DNA of 18,802 nt, from NCBI GenBank assembly GCA_900541345.1, contig UQJE01000049.1, forward strand, positions 1-18,802, in the 5' to 3' direction. Each line of letters begins with the position of its first letter. Position 1 is the stretch's first letter. The notes under the pieces were generated by a model. The model searched no databases, had not been told where the DNA came from, and saw nothing but the letters and a program-made list of their open reading frames with translations. This document shows positions 12,950 through 18,802 of the stretch, piece after piece. A program made the position numbers and the translations under genes. The stretch comes from an uncultured Blautia sp. GTDB lineage: Bacteria; Bacillota; Clostridia; Lachnospirales; Lachnospiraceae.

Positions 12950-14287
12950 ATGAAATTATTATTTGTATCATTAGGATGTGACAAAAACCTTGTAGATTCC
13001 GAGGATATGCTTGGCGTTCTTACAAGAGCCGGATATGAGATTGTAGATGATGAAAATGAGGCGGAGGCTATTATCATCAATACCTGCTGCTTTATTCATG
13101 ATGCCAAAGAGGAGAGTGTGGAAACCATACTGGAGATGGCAGAATACAAAAAGGCAGGAACATGTAAGGTTCTTATTGTGACAGGGTGCATGGCGCAGAG
13201 ATATAAGCAGGAAATTATAGAGGAGATTCCGGAGGTAGACGCTGTTCTGGGAACAACTTCCTACGGAGAAATCTTAAAAGCTGTAGAGGAAGCTGTGGCA
13301 GGACGCCATTATCAGGAATATAGAGATATTGACTATCTTGTACCGGATCAGGGAAAACGCGTGCTTACAACAGGAGGCCACTTTGCTTATTTAAAAATTG
13401 CAGAAGGATGCGATAAGCACTGTACGTATTGCATTATTCCAAAGCTTCGCGGGAAGTTCCGAAGCGTTCCAATGGAGCGTCTTGTTCGTCAGGCAGAAGA
13501 TCTGGCAGCGCAGGGTGTAAAAGAGCTGATACTGGTAGCGCAGGAAACTACTCTTTACGGAAAAGATTTATACGGAGAAAAATCTCTTCACCGTCTTTTG
13601 AAAGAGCTGTGTAAAATAAAGGGAATCCGGTGGATTCGTATTTTATACTGCTATCCGGAAGAGATTTACGACGAGCTGATCCAGACTATGAAAGAAGAGC
13701 CGAAAATCTGTCATTATCTTGATCTTCCAATCCAGCATGCAAGTGATGCGGTATTAAAACGAATGGGAAGAAGGACAACGAGAAAAGAGCTGACTGAAAA
13801 AGTTCAGAAGCTTCGGAAGGAGATTCCGGATATTGTGCTTCGTACTACTTTAATTACCGGATTTCCGGGAGAGACAGAAGAAGATCATGAAACTTTGATG
13901 GAGTTTGTGGACGAAATGGAGTTTGACCGCCTTGGAGTCTTTACTTATTCAGCAGAAGAGGATACTCCGGCAGCTTCTATGGAAGGACAGATTCCGGAAG
14001 AAGTCAAAGAAGAGAGAAGAGATGCGCTTATGGAGCTGCAGCAGGAGGTTTCCTACGATAAAGGAACAGAGCGTATCGGCCAGGAGCTTCTTGTGATGAT
14101 AGAGGGAAAGGTTTCCGGAGAAAGTGCCTATATTGCAAGAACTTACGGAGATGCACCGAAGGTGGATGGATATATTTTTGTACAGACAGGAGAGCTTCTT
14201 GTGACAGGAGATTTTGCAAAAGTTCGTGTGACAGGAGCAATGGAATATGATTTGATAGGAGTGTTGGCAGATGAATACACCGAATAA
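12950..14287 (+). CDS. rimO: Ribosomal protein S12 methylthiotransferase RimO
   Basis: A 445-residue radical-SAM methylthiotransferase that adds a methylthio group to the conserved aspartate of ribosomal protein S12. The MTTase N-domain cluster cysteines are C10 (SLGCDKN), C46 (NTCC) and C80 (TGCMAQRY). The radical-SAM triad is C154-x3-C158-x2-C161 in GCDKHCTYC, followed by I-P-K-L-R-G-K-F-R-S. A TRAM domain occupies about the last 65 residues. S-L-G-C-D-K-N-L-V-D-S-E separates RimO from the tRNA-modifying MiaB and MtaB. ATG 12950 with AGGAG at 12940 is preferred over the frame's earlier ATG, which lies in the intercistronic hairpin. It overlaps pgsA by 17 nt. Confidence 0.95.
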   Translation: MKLLFVSLGCDKNLVDSEDMLGVLTRAGYEIVDDENEAEAIIINTCCFIHDAKEESVETILEMAEYKKAGTCKVLIVTGCMAQRYKQEIIEEIPEVDAVLGTTSYGEILKAVEEAVAGRHYQEYRDIDYLVPDQGKRVLTTGGHFAYLKIAEGCDKHCTYCIIPKLRGKFRSVPMERLVRQAEDLAAQGVKELILVAQETTLYGKDLYGEKSLHRLLKELCKIKGIRWIRILYCYPEEIYDELIQTMKEEPKICHYLDLPIQHASDAVLKRMGRRTTRKELTEKVQKLRKEIPDIVLRTTLITGFPGETEEDHETLMEFVDEMEFDRLGVFTYSAEEDTPAASMEGQIPEEVKEERRDALMELQQEVSYDKGTERIGQELLVMIEGKVSGESAYIARTYGDAPKVDGYIFVQTGELLVTGDFAKVRVTGAMEYDLIGVLADEYTE

Positions 14288-14810
14288 ATTAACGGTAGCA
14301 AGAATGATCATGGTCCCTTTTCTTGTGATTTTTATGCTTACAGGTTGGGGCGGGGAAGCAAACCGGTACATATCTTTCGGAATTTTTGCTGCGGCAAGTA
14401 TCACGGACTGGTTTGACGGTTACCTGGCAAGAAAAAATAATCTTGTGACAAATTTCGGGAAATTTATGGATCCTCTTGCAGACAAGCTTCTTGTATGCTC
14501 TGCGCTGATTTGTCTGATTGAGATGAAGCGGCTGGAAGCCTGGGTTGTCATTGTGATTATCGCAAGAGAATTTATTATCAGCGGCTTCCGATTGATTGCG
14601 GCAGAGAATGGTGTGGTAATTGCAGCAAATTACTGGGGAAAATTTAAGACCGTTTCTCAGATGATCATGATTATTCTTCTCATCCTCAATTTGGGTGGAA
14701 TCTGGAGTGTGATAGAGGAAATATTTGTATGGCTGTCTGTCGCTCTCACAGTGATTTCTCTTTTAACTTATATTTTACAGAACAGAAAGGTTCTGTCTAT
14801 GCAGGAGTAA
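14271..14810 (+). CDS. pgsA: CDP-diacylglycerol-glycerol-3-phosphate 3-phosphatidyltransferase
   Basis: A 179-residue membrane enzyme that makes phosphatidylglycerol phosphate, the committed step to PG and cardiolipin. The CDP-alcohol phosphotransferase motif D46-x2-D49-G-x2-A-R-x8-G-x3-D67-x3-D71 is complete. Several transmembrane segments are visible (about 8-24, 32-45, 74-92, 118-140, 147-170). N-terminus MNTPNKLTVARM is typical. It begins inside the end of rimO and is followed after 22 nt by cinA, the usual rimO-pgsA-cinA order of Firmicutes. Confidence 0.94.
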   Translation: MNTPNKLTVARMIMVPFLVIFMLTGWGGEANRYISFGIFAAASITDWFDGYLARKNNLVTNFGKFMDPLADKLLVCSALICLIEMKRLEAWVVIVIIAREFIISGFRLIAAENGVVIAANYWGKFKTVSQMIMIILLILNLGGIWSVIEEIFVWLSVALTVISLLTYILQNRKVLSMQE

Positions 14811-14832
14811 TACCTGGCAGAAAGGAGTACCA

Positions 14833-16101
14833 ATGATTACAGAATTTATATCCGTAGGTACGGAAATTTTATTGGGAAACATTGTAAATACGAACAGCGC
14901 ATATCTTTCAGAAAAATGTGCACTGCTTGGACTTTCCGTATATTATCAGACCGTAGTGGGTGATAATGAAGAGAGAATGAAGGAAACGATCCGTACGGCT
15001 CTTGAACGCTCTGATGTTGTAATTCTTACAGGAGGTCTTGGACCGACTGAGGATGATATTACAAAAGAAGTGACGGCAGAGGTGATGGGACTTCCGCTGG
15101 TGGAAGATGCACATTCCAGAGAACGCATTGAATCCTATATGAAGCAGTACGAAAAGAATGATAAAAAGCGAAGGATTACTTCCAATAATTATAAACAGGC
15201 TCTTGTTCCTGAGGGAGCGCTTGTTCTGGATAATCACAACGGGACTGCGCCGGGGCTGATTATCGAGAAAAATGGCAAAACAGCGATTCTCCTTCCGGGG
15301 CCGCCAAATGAGATGAAGCCAATGTTTGAGGAAGAGGTCTATCCTTTCCTTCGAAAAAAACAGCCGGAAATTATTTATTCTCAGATGGTAAAAATATGTG
15401 GCATCGGAGAAAGTCAGGTGGCGGAAGAAATTCAGGATTTAATAGAGAGCCAGACGAATCCGACTATCGCCCCTTATGCCAAGACAGGAGAAGTACATCT
15501 TCGAATTACAGCAAAGGGATCAGATGAAAAAGAATGTAAAAAGATGATCAAACCGGTTGTGCGGGAATTAAAAAACCGATTTGGTAAAAATATTTTCGCA
15601 ACAGAGGAAAACAAAACGCTGGAAGAGGCTGTAGTCGATATGCTCAAAGACCAGGGACTTGGTCTTGCTCTTGTGGAATCCTGTACAGGAGGCGCAGTGG
15701 CATCTAGGATTGTAAATGTTCCAGGCGCGTCCCAGGTATTTTCACATGGATATGTAACCTACAGCAACAAAGCAAAGCGTAAATGCGTGGGAGTGAAAAA
15801 ATCCACTCTGAAAACAGAAGGCGCTGTTTCTGCAAAATGTGCAAAGGAAATGGCAAAAGGCGGCTGCGTAGTTTCCGGTGCAGATATTTGTCTTTCTGTT
15901 ACAGGTCTTGCAGGACCGGACGGCGGCACAAAGGAACTGTCTGTGGGTACTGTGTTTATGGGATGCTGTTATAATGGAAAAGTTGAAACAAGAGAATTTC
16001 ATTTTACAGGAAACAGAGGAAAAATAAGAGAACAGGCAGCAGCGCACGCACTTGTAATGTTAAGAGAGTGCATTATGGAAGGAATATACAGAAAAGGTTG
16101 A
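14833..16101 (+). CDS. cinA: CinA-family competence/damage-inducible protein (nicotinamide-nucleotide amidase)
   Basis: A 422-residue two-domain CinA. The N-terminal MoCF-like domain begins MITEFISVGTEILLGN and has the LTGGLGPTEDD motif (65-75). The C-terminal PncC-like amidase domain begins near 270 with LALVESCTGGAVASR and contains V-T-G-L-A-G-P-D-G-G. CinA proteins hydrolyse ADP-ribose and/or deamidate NMN in NAD salvage; they are co-expressed with recA in competent species. Here recA does not follow: a strong terminator lies 4 nt after the stop. AAAGGAG precedes the ATG. Last gene of the operon. Confidence 0.94.
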   Translation: MITEFISVGTEILLGNIVNTNSAYLSEKCALLGLSVYYQTVVGDNEERMKETIRTALERSDVVILTGGLGPTEDDITKEVTAEVMGLPLVEDAHSRERIESYMKQYEKNDKKRRITSNNYKQALVPEGALVLDNHNGTAPGLIIEKNGKTAILLPGPPNEMKPMFEEEVYPFLRKKQPEIIYSQMVKICGIGESQVAEEIQDLIESQTNPTIAPYAKTGEVHLRITAKGSDEKECKKMIKPVVRELKNRFGKNIFATEENKTLEEAVVDMLKDQGLGLALVESCTGGAVASRIVNVPGASQVFSHGYVTYSNKAKRKCVGVKKSTLKTEGAVSAKCAKEMAKGGCVVSGADICLSVTGLAGPDGGTKELSVGTVFMGCCYNGKVETREFHFTGNRGKIREQAAAHALVMLRECIMEGIYRKG

Positions 16102-16104
16102 CGT

Positions 16105-16134
16105 AAAGCCCCATGAAGTTCATGGGGCTTTTTT
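16105..16134 (+). terminator. Intrinsic terminator of the yicC-cinA operon
   Basis: AAAGCCCCATG (16105-16115) pairs with CATGGGGCTTT (16121-16131) over a 5-nt loop and runs into T6. On the minus strand it could also act on the small gene ending at 16138, but the U run there is poor. Confidence 0.92.
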
Positions 16135-16137
16135 GCT

Positions 16138-16410
16138 CTATTTAATCATCTTCATCATATTTACAATTCTGTCAATCTTCGCTGTCTCTTCAGGTGATTT
16201 TCCCATTTTCATAACTTCAAGAATAGCAGAGACTTCCTGTTGATTAAAATGAAGCCCGTTACTTTTTCCCTGGCTGGCAGACTGCATGAGAAAGGGAAGA
16301 AGGTCGGAAGGACTCATGCCGGAGCCCTTCTGTGCAAGTCCCTGGAGCATGGAAAGTTTTTCAGGGTCAATGCCGGAAAGCTTTGGATTATTTTTCAGAT
16401 CTTCGTTCAT
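16138..16410 (-). CDS. Conserved-looking small protein of unknown function
   Basis: A 90-residue soluble protein, not recognised. It is rich in Met, Lys, Ser and Gln, and probably all-helical: N-N-P-K-L-S-G-I-D-P-E-K-L near the start, a flexible K-G-S-G-M-S-P-S-D middle, and a C-terminal helix ending D-R-I-V-N-M-M-K-M-I-K. There is no signal peptide, membrane segment or cysteine. AAGGAGG just ahead of the ATG is a strong ribosome site. It lies 14 nt behind another small gene whose C-terminus ends in a similar pattern, and the two should be co-transcribed. Confidence 0.7.
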   Translation of the reverse strand: MNEDLKNNPKLSGIDPEKLSMLQGLAQKGSGMSPSDLLPFLMQSASQGKSNGLHFNQQEVSAILEVMKMGKSPEETAKIDRIVNMMKMIK

Positions 16411-16424
16411 AGTACAAAACCTCC

Positions 16425-16754
16425 TTATTTTATAAGCTGTACCATTTGAAAAATCGCCATAGTATTTAAAATCTGGTCGAGCTGCTGGCGGCTTTTTCCA
16501 TAACAGAAACGGCGAATGTCATTTAAAGCGTCAAGAGGATCCGTCATATTAAGAGAAGCGGCATGAAGCTGGCTGTCCTGTTTTTGTCCAGAAAAGGTAT
16601 TGATGGTATTGGAAAGTTCCCGGGCTTTGGCATAAACAGAAAAAAACTGCTGCGCTTTCGGCGGCAGGTAAGGGACAGCTGCTTTTAAAAGTTGTGTGGT
16701 ATCACTTCCTGTTATCTGGTCAAGTGCTGTCTGAGAGAGAAAATTCTGTTCCAT
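16425..16754 (-). CDS. Small protein of unknown function, partner of the downstream gene
   Basis: A 109-residue soluble protein, not recognised. The frame is open for another 104 codons upstream, but that part is low-complexity Phe/Leu/Ser coding outside any ribosome site. ATG 16754 behind AAAAAGGGA is the sensible start (MEQNFLSQTALDQITG). It contains L-L-K-A-A-V-P-Y-L-P-P-K-A-Q-Q-F-F, a central Ser/Gln-rich part and the C-terminal D-Q-I-L-N-T-M-A-I-F-Q-M-V-Q-L-I-K, whose pattern resembles the tail of the next gene. It is the first of a two-gene operon. Confidence 0.7.
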   Translation of the reverse strand: MEQNFLSQTALDQITGSDTTQLLKAAVPYLPPKAQQFFSVYAKARELSNTINTFSGQKQDSQLHAASLNMTDPLDALNDIRRFCYGKSRQQLDQILNTMAIFQMVQLIK

Positions 16755-16856
16755 AAAAATCCCTTTTTCCTTCATCCTATGTATAGGAAAGATAAAATAT
16801 AACCAGAGAGACAAAATTTCATATGATATAGTATAGAAAAAAGAATGGAGAATTAT

Positions 16857-17009
16857 ATGGAAGCGAAGTCGGAAAGAGAGAAAACCAGAAAAGAAGGAAG
16901 ACTTGTGATAGAAGGAAATGCTTTTTATGAATTGGATATGGAATGTCTGGAAAAACAGGAAAAGCGCCGGATGTTTCAGGAACAAAAAAAGAGGAGGCAG
17001 AGGAGTTAA
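16857..17009 (+). CDS. Small basic protein of 50 residues, unknown function
   Basis: ATG 16857 follows GGAG (16846-16849) and gives a highly charged protein: an N-terminal run of K/E/R, a core G-R-L-V-I-E-G-N-A-F-Y-E-L-D-M-E-C-L-E and a C-terminal helix ending Q-K-K-R-R-Q-R-S. There is no membrane segment. The V-I-E-G-N-A-F-Y-E-L-D core looks like a folded strand-turn-helix element rather than chance coding. It diverges from the small-gene pair and converges on the cysteine-rich gene; its last five codons form one arm of that gene's terminator. No convincing promoter could be defined. Confidence 0.6.
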   Translation: MEAKSEREKTRKEGRLVIEGNAFYELDMECLEKQEKRRMFQEQKKRRQRS

Positions 17010-17020
17010 TCCTCTGCCTC
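16994..17020 (-). terminator. Intrinsic terminator of the cysteine-rich gene
   Basis: An 11-bp perfect stem (GAGGCAGAGGA with TCCTCTGCCTC) with a 5-nt loop. On the minus strand it is followed by CTCTTTTTTT. On the plus strand there is no U run. The plus-strand half is coding sequence and stop codon of the 50-residue gene. Confidence 0.8.
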
Positions 17021-17038
17021 GTTGGTCAGAAATGGAAA

Positions 17039-17338
17039 TCAGCAGCCGCAGCCATTGTTTCCACACAGAAGAAGGAGAATAATAAGAATCCAGCAGGAAT
17101 CACAGCCGCCGCTGTTTCCACAGCCGCAGTTACAGTTGTTTCCCCAACCTCCGTTGCCACACAGGCAGGAAAGAATGATGATCCAGAGAATACAACTGCA
17201 GGAGTTGTTTCCGAATCCAGGGAAGTTGTTGCCTCCACCATTGTTTCCGCAGCCACAGCCGCAGTTTGTTTCACAGCCGCAGCCACAGTTTGTTCTTTCC
17301 TCTGCACAGCCACAGTTTGTAGCAGCTAAATCACTCAT
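17039..17338 (-). CDS. Cysteine/glycine/asparagine-rich small protein with two hydrophobic segments
   Basis: A 99-residue protein with 20 cysteines, mostly as C-G-C and N-C-G-C-G-C repeats. Two short hydrophobic segments (about 50-59 and 83-91) are each preceded by S-C or S-C-S-C and closed by C-G-N, which suggests an internal duplication. Databases label similar clostridial proteins 'chorion class high-cysteine protein' purely by composition; their function is not known. Candidate roles are a spore-coat or envelope component or a metal-binding membrane peptide. The start ATG has GGAGG upstream and there is a dedicated terminator, so it is a real single-gene unit. The glycine/cysteine codons create long shadow frames on the other strand. 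Confidence 0.8.
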   Translation of the reverse strand: MSDLAATNCGCAEERTNCGCGCETNCGCGCGNNGGGNNFPGFGNNSCSCILWIIILSCLCGNGGWGNNCNCGCGNSGGCDSCWILIILLLLCGNNGCGC

Positions 17339-17420
17339 ATTTAAAGCCTCCAGAATTGGTGTACACTTTATCTTATGAAGAAAAGGAAAATGTGTGACGA
17401 AAAAGGAAAAAGAAATTTCA

Positions 17421-17449
17421 TTGACAGGAATATAAGAGTTTAGTATAAT
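17421..17449 (+). promoter_or_regulatory. Consensus sigma-A promoter of the SleB-domain gene
   Basis: TTGACA (17421-17426), 17-nt spacer, TATAAT (17444-17449): a perfect match with ideal spacing, about 49 nt ahead of the GTG start. This indicates strong vegetative expression rather than sporulation control. Confidence 0.9.
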
Positions 17450-17497
17450 GATTGTAACAATTTTGTAATAAATGAAATTGGAAAGGGAGAAGGAAGC

Positions 17498-18802
17498 GTG
17501 AATAATTCAAACGAAAGCTGTAATTCAAAAAAGACAATCTGGAAGGTCTGGTTTCAAAGTGCGTTTCTGGCTGTACTGCTCATGTTTTCTGTGCTGGCTG
17601 TGACATCTCAGCCCCGGGAAGTAAAGGCAGCAGTGGAAGGGTTTAAAACAATCAATGGAAAAGGATATTACATAAAGAAAGACGGATCCAAACTGAAAGG
17701 CTGGAAGAACATAAACGGAAAAAAATACCTTTTTGATTTTGAAACAGGTGAGCAGATAATTGGCTGGCAGAAAGACAAATGGGGAAAAAACATCCGGTAT
17801 TTTTCCAGACAGTATGGTTCGAGAGGATATATGGCAACTGGATTCTGGGAAGATGGAAGAGGAAATGTCCGTTATTTTAACCCGGGCAACGGAATGATGA
17901 CAAGAGGCTGGGCATATGATAACGGCAATCACCGCTTTTTTGACAGAGATAATGGGATTATGTACAGGGGAGTCCGCAAGGTAGATAAGTATTATTATTA
18001 CTTTATGGGACATTCAGATCCTGCCAAAGCGGGATACCGCTGTAAGAAAGGTTTTACGCAGCTTGGAGATAAGAGGTATTACTTTAATCCAAAAGACGGA
18101 CATGCCCATATCGGTTGGTCTACCATTGACGGAAACAGATATTATTTTGATAAAAAAGGCATTATGTATGTAAATAAAACCTTCAATATGGGAGGTAAAA
18201 AGTACACAGCAGATGAAAACGGAATTGTAACGGAAGTAAACGGTTCCGGAGGCGGAGGCAAATATCAGTACACGGTACATGAGGAGTACGGCGGTTATGT
18301 AAAGGCATACGACGCTAAAAACGGAAGATATTATTACCTTGCAAGGGAGTTTGCGACTCACCCCGGTGTGGCAAACGGAGAAAAGACGGACAGGGATCTT
18401 CTGGCTGCCATCTGTGAGGCAGAGGCGGGAGATCAGGGACTGATCGGTATGGAAGCAGTCGCCCTCTGTATTTTGAACAGAACGATAGACCCTACAAGGG
18501 AATTTCCGTCTGATTTCAGAATGGTTCTTTACGAACAGGGGGATCCAAAGCTTTATAAATATCCACAATATTCCCCTGTAAGGGACGGAGCGCTTTTAAA
18601 ACGTCTGAATGGAAGCTTTTACAACAGGACACTGGCATATCAGGCGGCAGATGAGGCACTTAAAATTTTCAATAATTATGTGAAATATAAAAAACCAAGA
18701 ACTTTAGAGGGATTTGACAGAAAAGATTTTAATTTCAAGTACTTTATGATGGAAGAAAGTTTCTGGAAACAGCCATTAGATTTTAAGCGGGTGGACAAGT
18801 TC
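17498..18802 (+). CDS. Secreted SleB-type cell-wall hydrolase with cell-wall-binding repeats (3' end beyond window)
   Basis: The frame is open from GTG 17498 (GGGAGAAGGAAG ahead) through the right edge, 435 codons seen. A signal peptide has its hydrophobic core at about 17-36, with likely cleavage after V-K-A near 44. Residues 48-245 hold at least seven choline-binding-like cell-wall repeats (patterns such as I-N-G-K-G-Y-Y, G-W-K-N-I-N-G-K-K-Y, I-G-W-S-T-I-D-G-N-R-Y-Y-F-D). A Gly-rich linker (248-255) leads to a SleB/Hydrolase_2 domain from about 298: L-L-A-A-I-C-E-A-E-A-G-D-Q-G-L-I-G-M-E-A-V-A then I-L-N-R-T, with E309 as probable catalytic glutamate. SleB enzymes are lytic transglycosylases known from spore cortex lysis. 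The repeats and the vegetative-type promoter here suggest surface peptidoglycan remodelling instead. The stop codon is not in the window. Confidence 0.88.
   Translation, partial: MNNSNESCNSKKTIWKVWFQSAFLAVLLMFSVLAVTSQPREVKAAVEGFKTINGKGYYIKKDGSKLKGWKNINGKKYLFDFETGEQIIGWQKDKWGKNIRYFSRQYGSRGYMATGFWEDGRGNVRYFNPGNGMMTRGWAYDNGNHRFFDRDNGIMYRGVRKVDKYYYYFMGHSDPAKAGYRCKKGFTQLGDKRYYFNPKDGHAHIGWSTIDGNRYYFDKKGIMYVNKTFNMGGKKYTADENGIVTEVNGSGGGGKYQYTVHEEYGGYVKAYDAKNGRYYYLAREFATHPGVANGEKTDRDLLAAICEAEAGDQGLIGMEAVALCILNRTIDPTREFPSDFRMVLYEQGDPKLYKYPQYSPVRDGALLKRLNGSFYNRTLAYQAADEALKIFNNYVKYKKPRTLEGFDRKDFNFKYFMMEESFWKQPLDFKRVDKF

Noticed and set aside
16776..16787. CCTAT-GT-ATAGG inverted repeat between the divergent small genes
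   Set aside because: Too short to call an operator; may be part of a -10 region.
16755..17066. Upstream half of the open frame starting at 17066 on the minus strand
   Set aside because: It runs antisense through the 50-residue gene and a terminator, has no ribosome site, and is low-complexity Phe/Leu/Ser.
17022..17378. Plus-strand Gln/Pro-rich and Ala/Thr/Val-rich frames opposite the cysteine-rich gene
   Set aside because: They are mirror images of the Gly/Cys/Asn repeat codons; neither has a ribosome site or terminator.
17360..17400. CATAAGATA on the minus strand resembling a sigma-E/K -10 box ahead of the cysteine-rich gene
   Set aside because: The matching -35 element could not be found at proper spacing; sporulation control remains only a guess.

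Overview
The window reads as chromosomal DNA of a low-GC, anaerobic, spore-former-type Firmicute, most likely a gut Lachnospiraceae. The supporting signs are strong AGGAGG-type ribosome sites, clean sigma-A promoters, a yicC-remA-gmk-rpoZ-rimO-pgsA-cinA housekeeping operon, a stand-alone PduL, Eut-type microcompartment shell genes and a high-cysteine small protein of a kind common in Clostridia. Genus cannot be fixed from the sequence alone.

Left part (1-1870, minus strand): the first codons of pckA run off the left edge. A compact three-gene operon eutS-eutS-eutP follows, with its own consensus promoter and terminator. It encodes two permuted microcompartment shell proteins and a Ras-like GTPase, but no enzymes, so it looks like a satellite microcompartment locus.

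1870-3860 is a decaying region. It holds an SF1/UPF1-type helicase gene that has lost its core by internal deletion and is also frameshifted in a G run. Directly behind it lies a previously hidden remnant of a family-4 uracil-DNA glycosylase with in-frame stops.

3880-6500 is the most interesting part. A consensus promoter is followed by an elaborate leader of about 350 nt, with a seven-codon leader peptide, mutually exclusive hairpins and two successive intrinsic terminators. It precedes an Lsa-family ABC-F ribosome-protection gene (lincosamide/streptogramin A/pleuromutilin type), which is translationally coupled to a TraX-family membrane protein. The layout matches ribosome-mediated attenuation of antibiotic-responsive ABC-F genes, but with a second attenuator stage.

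6530-10690: a free-standing pduL phosphotransacylase (plus) converges on a minus-strand rqcH-yfmM operon (ribosome-associated quality control factor plus a housekeeping ABC-F ATPase); the two share a bidirectional terminator.

10706-16134: a seven-gene plus-strand housekeeping operon, yicC-remA-gmk-rpoZ-rimO-pgsA-cinA, from one consensus promoter to one terminator, with several overlaps. It links RNA decay, matrix/biofilm regulation, GMP phosphorylation, RNA polymerase omega, ribosomal protein S12 modification, phospholipid synthesis and a CinA nucleotide-salvage protein.

16138-18802: small clade-specific genes. There is a minus-strand pair of unknown proteins, a 50-residue basic protein whose 3' end doubles as the terminator of the opposing gene, a 99-residue protein with 20 cysteines, and finally an exported SleB-type cell-wall hydrolase with cell-wall-binding repeats that is cut by the right edge.
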